In this document: positions 9,429-16,846 of the stretch, in pieces
Position numbering within the stretch: position 1 is the first letter of the stretch
Layout of the letters: each line of letters starts with the position of its first letter
Origin: Microcoleus sp. bin38.metabat.b11b12b14.051
Lineage (GTDB): Bacteria > Cyanobacteriota > Cyanobacteriia > Cyanobacteriales > Microcoleaceae
Length of the DNA: 64,000 nt
NCBI RefSeq assembly: GCF_013299165.1
Contig: NZ_JAAFKD010000028.1
Coordinates: 18,093 to 82,092 of the forward strand
Direction of reading: 5' to 3'
The notes under the pieces: generated by a model
Database searches by the model: none
Seen by the model: only the letters and a program-made list of their open reading frames with translations
What the model was told of the DNA's origin: nothing
Made by a program: the position numbers and the translations under genes

Positions 9429-9767
9429 CTAAGCAACTCCATAGCCAGTATATGGGCGCTTATAAGATGGATGCAACCCTAAAATAATATCCTCTTTAGG
9501 TACTCCCATATCAACTAATTCTTGTCCTAAATCAGCTTCTGTCATATTACGTTGAATCCAGATTTTACCATTTTTGATATCTAAGTGAATGAAACAGTTA
9601 TAAATTCGCTTGTATCCCTCCCAGCCAACGTCTAAAATTTGGTAATGGTCTTGTTCTGTATCGAACACAAGCTGACATTCAACATCCAAATCTGAATTTT
9701 GATCGACTGTGGCATGAGTGGTTAGCAACTGGCGGATAAATTGGCGGTACTGCTCTATTCTTTCCAT
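9429..9767 (-). CDS. xisI: XisI family protein (fdxN element excision controlling factor family)
   Basis: 112 aa, the family's usual length. The whole protein matches the XisI pattern: MERIEQYRQFIRQLL, then DTEQDHYQILDVGWEG, YNCFIHLDIKNGKIWIQRN, and the end LGLHPSYKRPYTGYGVA. XisI was first described as needed with XisF/XisH for excision of the fdxN element in heterocystous Anabaena, but the family is widespread in other cyanobacteria. The usual xisH partner is not adjacent here; upstream lies a PIN toxin pair instead. An excision role in this organism is doubtful. Confidence 0.9.
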   Translation of the reverse strand: MERIEQYRQFIRQLLTTHATVDQNSDLDVECQLVFDTEQDHYQILDVGWEGYKRIYNCFIHLDIKNGKIWIQRNMTEADLGQELVDMGVPKEDIILGLHPSYKRPYTGYGVA

Positions 9768-9818
9768 TCGATGATTACCTCCTGCACTGCTAATAATTCG
9801 TTTAATCGTTTTTATGAT

Positions 9819-10211
9819 TCACCAAATTAAATTAATATTCTTAGAATAGGCATCAAACGCAGAATCTTTACTTAATATGGGTATTCCTTCCCTTATTGCT
9901 TGTGCGATGAGCAACCTATCGAACGGATCTTTATGATAAAAAGGCATGGTCACGATCTCACTCAGATGATCTAAATTAATATTCAGGAGATTAAAGTCTT
10001 CCAAACTGAGTTTTTGCCCGATATACTCATGAAGAGGCAAGCTCAAATTTAAATGCCCTTTACTTTCCTTAATTGCCATCTCCCAGATACTTGCTATACT
10101 GATCAGTTTATTATTATCTTCATCCTCAATTAGAATTCGTGCAGTCGTACTGAGTTGAGAATCGCCCGCAAAAAACCAAATTAAGGTATGAGTATCTAAC
10201 AGAAGTCTCAT
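9819..10211 (-). CDS. vapC: PIN-domain toxin, VapC-like ribonuclease
   Basis: 130 aa, typical PIN length. Acidic metal-binding residues are in place: Asp6 (LLLDTHTL), Glu44 (SIWEMAIKES), Asp95/Asp98 (HKDPFDRLL) and Asp116 (SKDSAF). The family are Mg-dependent ribonucleases acting as toxins of type II toxin-antitoxin systems. It touches the upstream gene at 10211, which fits the antitoxin-then-toxin order. Confidence 0.9.
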   Translation of the reverse strand: MRLLLDTHTLIWFFAGDSQLSTTARILIEDEDNNKLISIASIWEMAIKESKGHLNLSLPLHEYIGQKLSLEDFNLLNINLDHLSEIVTMPFYHKDPFDRLLIAQAIREGIPILSKDSAFDAYSKNINLIW

Positions 10212-10675
10212 TACATATAATCCTTGAAATCTTCTAATGGCTCGTCAAAACCGTTAGATATTGAAATTAAATCGCGATCGCTGCCGAACAGTGGTGCACG
10301 GGGCTTTTTAGGAGGCATCACCGATGATTTTCTATTGGTTGTGCGATCGCTTTCTAAGAATTCTCCAATTTTTTGCCATTCCCCTCTGTCTTCATCTGAC
10401 AAAGCTGCCAGAAACTCTTTCATCATTTTCAGTTTCTCCTCATGGTTGACAGGCGAAACTTCCCGTACTTCAATCAGAACTTCGCAGCCATCAGGAATGT
10501 TAAAATTTGCTGACAGTTGGATGTTTTTACCTTGTTTTATGCCTTTAACTTGGATAGGTTCGGATTTCAATACTTGCCTGAGATAAATTGCAGATATCAG
10601 GTCAGACCAGGTAAAGTTTTCAGGCAGCCGATCGATTAAGCTGCGGACTTCTTCTTTAAGATTGATGGTTTCCAT
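10211..10675 (-). CDS. Antitoxin of the PIN toxin pair (DUF2281-like tail)
   Basis: 154 aa. The C-terminal segment PRAPLFGSDRDLISISNGF followed by DEPLEDFKDYM is the characteristic tail of cyanobacterial antitoxins paired with PIN toxins (DUF2281-type), thought to wrap and inhibit the toxin. The N-terminal part (LRSLIDRLPENFTWSDLISA region) is an unusual extension compared with the ~70-90 aa relatives. End-to-start contact with the toxin gene indicates co-expression and likely autoregulation. Confidence 0.75.
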   Translation of the reverse strand: METINLKEEVRSLIDRLPENFTWSDLISAIYLRQVLKSEPIQVKGIKQGKNIQLSANFNIPDGCEVLIEVREVSPVNHEEKLKMMKEFLAALSDEDRGEWQKIGEFLESDRTTNRKSSVMPPKKPRAPLFGSDRDLISISNGFDEPLEDFKDYM

Positions 10676-10839
10676 CGGTTTTAGTAAAGAGAGTATGGGT
10701 TTTAATTGTAGTACAAGCGGTATTGAAGCGATCGCACTTTTAGCAAAAGTTCATTGCAACTGATATCTTGCACCTGTTGCAGTCCGACAGAGGTTTAAAC
10801 CCCCGACGGACTTAATTCGGTTAGCCCGCCCTGGTATCT

Positions 10840-11048
10840 TTAAAGTGCCGATCGCACCCACACAATCTCAAACACGCCGTCAGGAATAAACCGACACAAC
10901 GCCCTCAAACGATCGTCCGCATCTTGGCGGTTGAAAAAACGAGAAATCGTGTAATGCTGAGCATTCGGCAAAATCCGCACGATCGCCCAAGAATTGCGAT
11001 CGCCACCCACAATCGGAGAATGGGCTTTTCTGAGAGTGTTGAGATAAC
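10840..11048 (-). pseudogene. Conserved hypothetical ORF whose 5' end is disrupted by a 33-bp repeat
   Basis: An open frame on the minus strand reads RYLNTLRKAHSPIVGGDRN, then SWAIVRILPNAQHYTISRFF, then NRQDADDRLRALCRFIPDG and VFEIVWVRSAL before a stop at 10840-10842. The composition looks genuinely coding and resembles a small conserved cyanobacterial protein. No ATG or credible GTG start exists in frame: upstream lies the repeat at 11049-11081 and then a stop. It is either a gene that lost its start or the second half of a protein fused to the 11076-11288 gene before the repeat inserted. A GTG at GGDRN would give only a fragment. Confidence 0.6.
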
Positions 11049-11081
11049 GGGCGATGGCTACGCCCCGGCTTGCGCCTACGC
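11049..11081. repeat. 33-bp repeat, copy 1, at a gene junction
   Basis: Its complement (GCGTAGGCGCAAGCCGGGG, then CGTAGCCATCGCCC) is identical to 11681-11713. It supplies the stop codon of the 70-residue gene (11076-11078) and sits where the downstream gene's start should be. Confidence 0.9.
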
Positions 11082-11288
11082 ACTACCCTTAATATTTGCC
11101 GCCACGCGCTCAATCACCATCGCCACCAAGCTTTCCAGCTCTTGCTGAGTCAACTGCGCGCGATCGACATCAAAATCGTCATCCGAGTAGCAGCGGATGC
11201 GTGACAGCAGTTGCGTCACGCCAAAGTCATCTAAAGCTTGTTGATAGCCGCGAGTATATTCGCAGTCGTCGCTTCCAGGCCGTACCAT
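11076..11288 (-). CDS. Small conserved hypothetical protein, C-terminus altered by a repeat
   Basis: 70 aa, acidic and helical: MVRPGSDDCEYTRGYQQALD ... LTQQELESLVAMVIERVAAN. A good ribosome binding site (AGGAGA) precedes the ATG. The final Ala codon and stop come from the inserted 33-bp repeat, so the native end may have been longer, possibly continuing into the 10840-11048 frame. No function recognised. Confidence 0.6.
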   Translation of the reverse strand: MVRPGSDDCEYTRGYQQALDDFGVTQLLSRIRCYSDDDFDVDRAQLTQQELESLVAMVIERVAANIKGSA

Positions 11289-11483
11289 AGAGATTGTCTC
11301 CTTGCTTATTTGGGGGCCATCAGCCAGCGACGAACTTTCCTAGGGATGACGCTGGCTTTTGACTTGCTCACAGTATATCACTTAAACACCACATATATGT
11401 AACGGATATGACGTAACCTAGACAAGACAGTCCATATACAGCACAATGACGATCGCCCTAAACAACAAAATACTGAGCCTCGG

Positions 11484-11669
11484 ATGACCAAACGCTTAAC
11501 CACTTATTTGGCTGATGGAATCTACGACATCCTGGAAGAGTGGGCAAATCAGGAACGCCGTTCAATCAGCAGTTTGGCAGCATTCGTTTTAGAACAAGCT
11601 GCTAGAGAACATCAAAAGGAAATGAAACAACAGCCCCCGCCATCCGATGAAAAGCAGGAGAAAAATTAA
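11484..11669 (+). CDS. Ribbon-helix-helix (CopG-like) small protein
   Basis: 61 aa. MTKRLTTYLADGIYDILEEW with NQERRSISSLAAFVLEQAAR shows the strand-helix-helix pattern of RHH DNA-binding proteins, where the N-terminal strand contacts the operator as a dimer. The tail is polar and probably disordered. No partner toxin is adjacent. It could be a free-standing regulator or a solitary antitoxin. Confidence 0.7.
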   Translation: MTKRLTTYLADGIYDILEEWANQERRSISSLAAFVLEQAAREHQKEMKQQPPPSDEKQEKN

Positions 11670-11680
11670 GTGAGGTTTGG

Positions 11681-11713
11681 GCGTAGGCGCAAGCCGGGGC
11701 GTAGCCATCGCCC
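11681..11713. repeat. 33-bp repeat, copy 2
   Basis: Exact inverted-orientation match of 11049-11081. A shortened relative (GGCGTAGCCCCCGTAGGGGC) lies at about 41337-41372, inside the 3' end of the pentapeptide gene. Confidence 0.9.
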
Positions 11714-11768
11714 AAATCAAAGAGACTGATGGCTGAAGTCCTTGCTGCCAAACGATTGTGCAACAAGT

Positions 11769-12356
11769 CTATTCTGCTGCGACTTCAAAATTTATGCGAT
11801 CGTAAATATCCGTCAAACTAATTTGGAACTCAACCGACTCCATTGCTAATACAGAATCTTCTGACTCATACTCAGTAAATAGCCATTTACCATCAGCCGT
11901 CTTAGCCAATTGTTCGACATGATATTTGTATTGGTCAATTAAAATATATTCCCGAAGTTCAGGAATCGATCGATAATAAAGAAACTTCTCCCCTCTGTCA
12001 TAATCTTTAGTAGATTTTGACAAAACCTCAACAACTAGCAACGGATTTGTCACAGTCGTGGTGTTACTTCCGTGATAAATCGGTTCACCCTCAATCACCA
12101 TCACATCTGGATAAGTGTAGAGATGATAGCGCGGTATCCACAACCGCATATCATTGATAAATATCTCGTAATTTTGCGCGTTCACAGTCAAAGGAAATAT
12201 GCGGCAAAAATTCAGCGCAATTTTATTGTGATTAGCTGTTCCACCTGTCATTGGTAATATTTCTCCATCTAGATATTCGCTTTTGTATTCCGCAGCTTCC
12301 TCTAAAGCCAAATATTCGTCTGGAGTATAGTAGCGTTTTTCTGTTTCTGCCAACAT
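11769..12356 (-). CDS. Uma2 family (DUF820) PD-(D/E)XK-like endonuclease
   Basis: 195 aa, usual family length. Hallmarks are YTPDEYLALEEAAEYKSEYL, DGEILPMTGGTANHN, the YPDVMVIEGEP strand with the catalytic-type Asp, and LLVVEVLSKSTKDYDRGEKF carrying the Glu-x-Leu-Ser element. Uma2 proteins have a restriction-endonuclease fold and are hugely expanded in cyanobacteria; their biological role is unresolved. Flanking short repeats fit a mobile accessory gene. Confidence 0.9.
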   Translation of the reverse strand: MLAETEKRYYTPDEYLALEEAAEYKSEYLDGEILPMTGGTANHNKIALNFCRIFPLTVNAQNYEIFINDMRLWIPRYHLYTYPDVMVIEGEPIYHGSNTTTVTNPLLVVEVLSKSTKDYDRGEKFLYYRSIPELREYILIDQYKYHVEQLAKTADGKWLFTEYESEDSVLAMESVEFQISLTDIYDRINFEVAAE

Positions 12357-12511
12357 ACTATATTTCTCCTATCCAATTTGATATTCATCATTGTATCATA
12401 TTTTTGATGGTGCAATTATCTCTGGCACACAAGCATCTGTAGGGAAACGACACTGCCGTATCCTAATCCGCTGCTACATTTTTATGTATAATGATCACGG
12501 CTGAGATATGG

Positions 12512-12590
12512 GGGTCAGAAACCAGGTTTCTACGATAGTTTGCGGACAGGAACGATAAATATATGAACAAACCGGGTTTCTCATCTCAGC
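12512..12590. repeat. GAAACCGGGTTTC-type palindromic repeat, dispersed copy
   Basis: GTCAGAAACCAGGTTTCTAC is followed about 40 bp later by AACAAACCGGGTTTCTC. This is the same paired-palindrome architecture as the arrays at 57950-58475 and 62545-63985, in a degenerate copy. Confidence 0.75.
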
Positions 12591-12618
12591 GCGCGTCCAG
12601 GACTCATTTAAAAATATT

Positions 12619-13389
12619 ATGAAATTTATCGGCATCGATTTAGGTTGGAGTTCAGGCGCCAGCGGTTTATGCTGTTTGAATTGGGAAAATAACCGATTAC
12701 AATTCATCGAGTGCGATCGCCAATTAGCAACCAACGACATTCTCGCCTGGATCGATCGCCAAATCTCCCCAACCGAACCAGCAATCATCGCCGTAGACGC
12801 ACCCACAATCATCGCCAATCCTACCGGAATGCGCCTCGCCGACAAACTCACCCACAAACACTTCGGCCGCTATCACGCAGGCTGCTATCCCGCCAACCTT
12901 TCCCGCCCCTTCGCGCAAAAAACCGTAGAATTTGGCCTCAGTTTAGAAGCCCGAGGATTTGTCCACGCACCAACGATTGAAGCTCAAAAATTAGGGCGAT
13001 ATCAAATAGAAGTCTTTCCCCATCCAGCCACAATCAATCTATTTCAATTAGAGCGAATACTCAAATACAAAAAAGGAAAACTGGCAGAGCGTCAACTAGA
13101 ATTGATGAAACTCTGCCAGTATATTATCGATATTTTACCAACTCTCAAACCATCTCTAAATCTCACCAATGTCGAGAATAAAAATTCGCGTTCATCAGCG
13201 TTTATCAGCGGTTCACAACTCCCCGAAATCCCCACCAGTATCGCCACCCTCAAAGCCTTAGAAGACCAGCTAGATGCCTTGCTATGTGCTTATATCGGCG
13301 CCCACTGGTGGTACTGGGGAATCGAAAAGAATATCGTATTGGGCGATCGCACAACCGGCTATATAGTCATACCCTCGCGACAGTTATGA
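12619..13389 (+). CDS. DUF429 family, RNase H-like fold protein
   Basis: 256 aa. Opens with MKFIGIDLGWSSGASGLCCL, the first strand of an RNase H/RuvC-like fold with Asp7. AIIAVDAPTII contributes a second conserved Asp, and the IEVFPHPATINLF and ALEDQLDALLCAYIGAHWW stretches are typical of DUF429. The family is predicted nuclease-like, without a settled function. It ends just before a block of palindromic repeats. Confidence 0.85.
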   Translation: MKFIGIDLGWSSGASGLCCLNWENNRLQFIECDRQLATNDILAWIDRQISPTEPAIIAVDAPTIIANPTGMRLADKLTHKHFGRYHAGCYPANLSRPFAQKTVEFGLSLEARGFVHAPTIEAQKLGRYQIEVFPHPATINLFQLERILKYKKGKLAERQLELMKLCQYIIDILPTLKPSLNLTNVENKNSRSSAFISGSQLPEIPTSIATLKALEDQLDALLCAYIGAHWWYWGIEKNIVLGDRTTGYIVIPSRQL

Positions 13390-13474
13390 GTATCGCTCTG
13401 GTTTCGCTCTGCTCGCGAGCGAGGACGATCGCACTGAGCTCTCATTCGGAATTGGATATTACCCAACTCTTCCA

Positions 13475-13706
13475 GCCCGCGGAGGCGGGCTTTGTTTGTG
13501 TAGACGCGAATTCCATTCGCCCGGATTTGTTTGGCGTGCGAATTACTCTACTCTTAGAGCCCGCGGAGGCGGTCTTTGTTTGTGTGCCCGTAAACTCCGC
13601 GAATTCCATTCGCCCGGATTGGATATTACTCTACTCTTAGAATCCGCGGAGGCGGGCTTTGTTTGTGTGCCCGTAAACTCCGCGAATTCCATTCGCCCGG
13701 ATTTGT
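13475..13706. repeat. Three tandem GC-rich repeats (CGCGGAGGCGGGCTTTG...)
   Basis: Copies of CCCGCGGAGGCGGGCTTTGT followed by GCGAATTCCATTCGCCCGGA recur at ~13478, 13560 and 13645, a period of ~82-85 bp. Both CCGCGGAGGCGGG and GGGCGAATGGAATTCG-like segments are self-complementary. They lie between the 3' ends of convergent genes. Confidence 0.85.
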
Positions 13707-13761
13707 TATGAATGATGAGTTCGGAATTATCAATTAATAATTCTCTTCAACTCAAAACTCT

Positions 13762-16320
13762 CTAATGTGCCCAGAGAATCACACCAGCTTCATAGGGACT
13801 GCTAAGATTATCATGCTTCGGCAAAACCCGCAGCGACAAACCTTGCAAACCACTAGAAGTATAAGTAATGTCAGCCGTATAAAGACTAGCATTGTGAGAA
13901 TCTTCTCCCAAATACTCCATTACCACCGGCACACCGCCGACAATATCACCATTAGCATCAACCGAACCTTGATAAAGTTCAATTTGCACGTCCGCAGGCG
14001 TTAATCCCTTTAGATTGATGCGAGATTTAACAGCGATCGACTGATTGACCTTAACTTCCTTATCCTGGGAAATATCAACAGACTCAATCTTAATGTCGTG
14101 CCACTTAGCCCGAACGTGTTTCTTCCATTGAGACAACTCCTTAGCTGGAGCGCATCCCTCCGAGGTCATCGTGTGGAAGCGATCGCTCACGGGGAAATAA
14201 GCCCGCCGTGCGTAATCCTTCACCATCCGAGCCGTATTAAAGAAAGGACAGTTCAAAGCAATCGAATCCTTCATTTTCGCCGTCCAACCGCGAGGAATTC
14301 CATCGGAATCTCGGTTGTAAAACAGCGGTACAACTTCCTTTTCCATCAAGTCGTACAAAGCATTCGCCTCAACCTCATCCTGATACTTAGTATCTTCGTA
14401 AAACTCGCCATGTCCGATCGGCCAACCGGTACGAACATAGTCCGCTTCATCCCACCAACCGTCAAGAATACTGAGGTTTGGCAAACCATTCATCGAAGCT
14501 TTCATCCCCGAAGTACCCGAAGCCTCACGGGGGCGGCGCGGCGTATTCAGCCACACATCGCAGCCCGACACCATCATCCGAGCCACATTAATGTCATAGT
14601 TCGGCAAAAACACCATCGAACTGATAGTTTCGTGCTCGCGGATGAAATGAACAATATCCCGAATCAATTCCTTACCCGGAATATCCATCGGGTGAGCCTT
14701 CCCAGCAATCACAAACTGCACCGGGCGGTTTTTGTCGCGCATGATCCGCATAATGCGATCGACATCACGCAAAAATAGTGTCGCCCGCTTGTAAGTAGCA
14801 AAACGGCGCGCAAACCCGATCGTCAATACCTTCGGATCGAGAGCTTCCCGCGCGTGCTCAATTTCGGTTTGAGCCGCACCGCGCTCGCGTAGAGTTTTTT
14901 GCAGCCATTCCCGTGCAAACACCACCAATTCCGATCGACAGCGTTCGTGATTGCGCCACAATTCCTCATCGGGAATCGACGACATCCTGTCCCATAGTCG
15001 ATCGTCCTTTGCCGTCATTTCCCAATCCGGGCCAAGATATCGATCGTACAATTCCTGAGTAGATTTGGCCACACAACTGCGAGCGTGAACCCCGTTGGTA
15101 ATCGAAGTAATCGGCACCTCTTCCTGAGGTAAACCCGGCCACAACCCCTGGAACATCGGGCGCGACACCACACCGTGCAAAGCCGCCACCCCATTGACAA
15201 AACTCGACATTTTAATTGCCAAAATTGCCATATTCAGAGGCGCAGACGAATCGGCAGTATTCTCCCGGCCCAATCCCAGAAACTCCTCTTGCGACAAACC
15301 AAACATCTTGGGATACTGACCCAGATAGTGCATTACCATATCCGGCTCAAACAAGTCAAAGCCAGCAGGTACAGGCGTGTGAGTCGTAAACATACTGCTC
15401 GAAATTACCACCTGTTCCGCTTCCAAGAAACTCAGGTGATATTCCTCCATCAGCATCCGAATGCGTTCCAAAGCCATGAAAGCCGCGTGGCCTTCATTCA
15501 TGTGATAAGCCGTAACTGTCAAGCCCAAAGCCTTGAGCATTTTCACGCCGCCGATGCCCAACATGATTTCTTGGTGCATCCGCAGAGTTTTGTCACCGCC
15601 GTAGAGTTGGTCGGTAATATCTTGATCGTAGCGGCTGTTAGGTTCAATATTTGTATCCATCAAGTACAGAGGAACCGTACCCACCTGTACTCGCCAAATC
15701 CGGGCGTACACCTTACGGCCCGGATAGTCCACCTCAATCCGCAATTCCGAACCGTCGGGATTGCGTTCTAAGTGCAGTGGCATATTGTAGAAATCGTTCA
15801 GCGGATAGCGTTCTTGCTGCCAGCCGTCGGCGTTGAGATACTGCGAAAAATAGCCTTCTTGATACAGCAAGCCCACGCCAGCTAAGGGCAAGCCCAAATC
15901 GCTAGCAGATTTGAGGTGGTCGCCCGCGAGCACACCCAAACCGCCGGAATAGATGGGTAGGGCTTTTACTAAGCCGAATTCCATCGAAAAGTAAGCGTAG
16001 CATTCTTTCAGCTCTGTACCGCGCTGTTTGCGATACCAGGCACGATTTTTGAGATAATCCTCTAACTGCTGCGCTGCTCGGTTCATTTGAGCAATGAAGC
16101 CTTCATCTTCTGCCATTTCTTGCAGTCGCTCTTGAGAAATGGTTCCCAGCATCAGCACCGGGTTTTGGTTGCTGGAGTCCCAGAGGTCTCTATCGAGGCG
16201 GCGGAAAAGGTCTTTGGTATCAACGTTCCAATCCCAGTGCAAGTTGTAGGCAAGCTTGCGTAGGGGTTCGAGGATTGGGGGTAGGGACGGGGAAACGTTA
16301 AACGTGCGAATTGGCTGCAT
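13762..16320 (-). CDS. glgP: Alpha-glucan (glycogen) phosphorylase
   Basis: About 852 aa from ATG 16320. The frame extends upstream to a GTG at 16389, but family members begin MQPIRTFNVSPSLPP, so the internal ATG is preferred. Residues YSGGLGVLAGDHLKSASDLG and MNEGHAAFMALERI form the substrate region. RRPREASGTSGMKASMNG contains the pyridoxal-phosphate lysine (Lys607 from this start). It belongs to the GT35 subfamily with an N-terminal DUF3417 domain. The enzyme releases glucose-1-phosphate from glycogen with inorganic phosphate. Debranching-type glucosidase, glucokinase, TreZ and TreY lie ~11-22 kb away and act on the same polymer or its products. Confidence 0.95.
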   Translation of the reverse strand: MQPIRTFNVSPSLPPILEPLRKLAYNLHWDWNVDTKDLFRRLDRDLWDSSNQNPVLMLGTISQERLQEMAEDEGFIAQMNRAAQQLEDYLKNRAWYRKQRGTELKECYAYFSMEFGLVKALPIYSGGLGVLAGDHLKSASDLGLPLAGVGLLYQEGYFSQYLNADGWQQERYPLNDFYNMPLHLERNPDGSELRIEVDYPGRKVYARIWRVQVGTVPLYLMDTNIEPNSRYDQDITDQLYGGDKTLRMHQEIMLGIGGVKMLKALGLTVTAYHMNEGHAAFMALERIRMLMEEYHLSFLEAEQVVISSSMFTTHTPVPAGFDLFEPDMVMHYLGQYPKMFGLSQEEFLGLGRENTADSSAPLNMAILAIKMSSFVNGVAALHGVVSRPMFQGLWPGLPQEEVPITSITNGVHARSCVAKSTQELYDRYLGPDWEMTAKDDRLWDRMSSIPDEELWRNHERCRSELVVFAREWLQKTLRERGAAQTEIEHAREALDPKVLTIGFARRFATYKRATLFLRDVDRIMRIMRDKNRPVQFVIAGKAHPMDIPGKELIRDIVHFIREHETISSMVFLPNYDINVARMMVSGCDVWLNTPRRPREASGTSGMKASMNGLPNLSILDGWWDEADYVRTGWPIGHGEFYEDTKYQDEVEANALYDLMEKEVVPLFYNRDSDGIPRGWTAKMKDSIALNCPFFNTARMVKDYARRAYFPVSDRFHTMTSEGCAPAKELSQWKKHVRAKWHDIKIESVDISQDKEVKVNQSIAVKSRINLKGLTPADVQIELYQGSVDANGDIVGGVPVVMEYLGEDSHNASLYTADITYTSSGLQGLSLRVLPKHDNLSSPYEAGVILWAH

Positions 16321-16429
16321 AGACAAAGCATTTATGTTGGGGTAGCGATATTTTCCTCTGTCTTTTGGCACAAATCGGTTATTCTGCACACTATTTTAAG
16401 TTTTAAGTCGCGCGGGCGATCGATCGCAC

Positions 16430-16846
16430 AAGACACGGCGGTCTCAGCCGCGTCGATACAAACACTCACGCACCTCCGTGGGTTGAAGAAGACACAGCGG
16501 TTGAAACCGCCGTCTCAACTGCCGTCTCAACTGCCGTCTTTCTCTGATCTTCGTCGGCGTCCGGCGGACATCGTTTGTATAGAACCCATTTGAGATCTAT
16601 TCTGCGTAAATCTCAGAAACCGGGTTTCTAGGAGTATTTCTCGTGACCAACCCAAAAACTCGTAGAAACCCGGTTTCTTGCCCCGGGCGTAAATCTCAGA
16701 AACCGGGTTGATCTCGGTATTTCTCGTCACCCAACCCAAAAACTCAAAGATGTCAAATGGGTTCTATAGACGTGGTTTCAACCGCCGTCTTTTTCTAATG
16801 ACAACAGTCAACAGTCAACGGTTAACAGTCAACGGTCAACAGTCAA
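16430..16846. repeat. Mixed intergenic repeats (GGTTGAAACCGCC and GAAACCGGGTTTC families, 10-bp tandem repeats)
   Basis: The 450-bp gap holds GCGGTTGAAACCGCCGTCTC and TCAACTGCCGTC tandem copies. Two paired GAAACCGGGTTTC palindromes (~16616-16712) are bracketed by GAACCCATTTGAGAT and its inverse near 16755. A 10-bp tandem run (AACAGTCAACGGTTAACAGT) ends at the stop of the next gene. No gene is seen. Confidence 0.8.

Noticed and set aside
10880..11113. 77-residue minus-strand frame starting MSAWRQILRVV
   Set aside because: It is the wrong frame; the neighbouring frame (RYLNTLRKAHSPIVGG...) has coding character over the same bases.
13284..13711. Plus-strand hypothetical frames after the DUF429 gene
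   Set aside because: Derived from three ~83-bp GC-rich repeats; residues repeat with the DNA unit.
14098..15771. Plus-strand frames opposite the phosphorylase gene
   Set aside because: Antisense shadows of a strongly conserved enzyme with no family features of their own.
16321..16389. N-terminal extension of the phosphorylase from GTG 16389
   Set aside because: The family start MQPIRTFNV at 16320 is an ATG; the extension has no conserved features.
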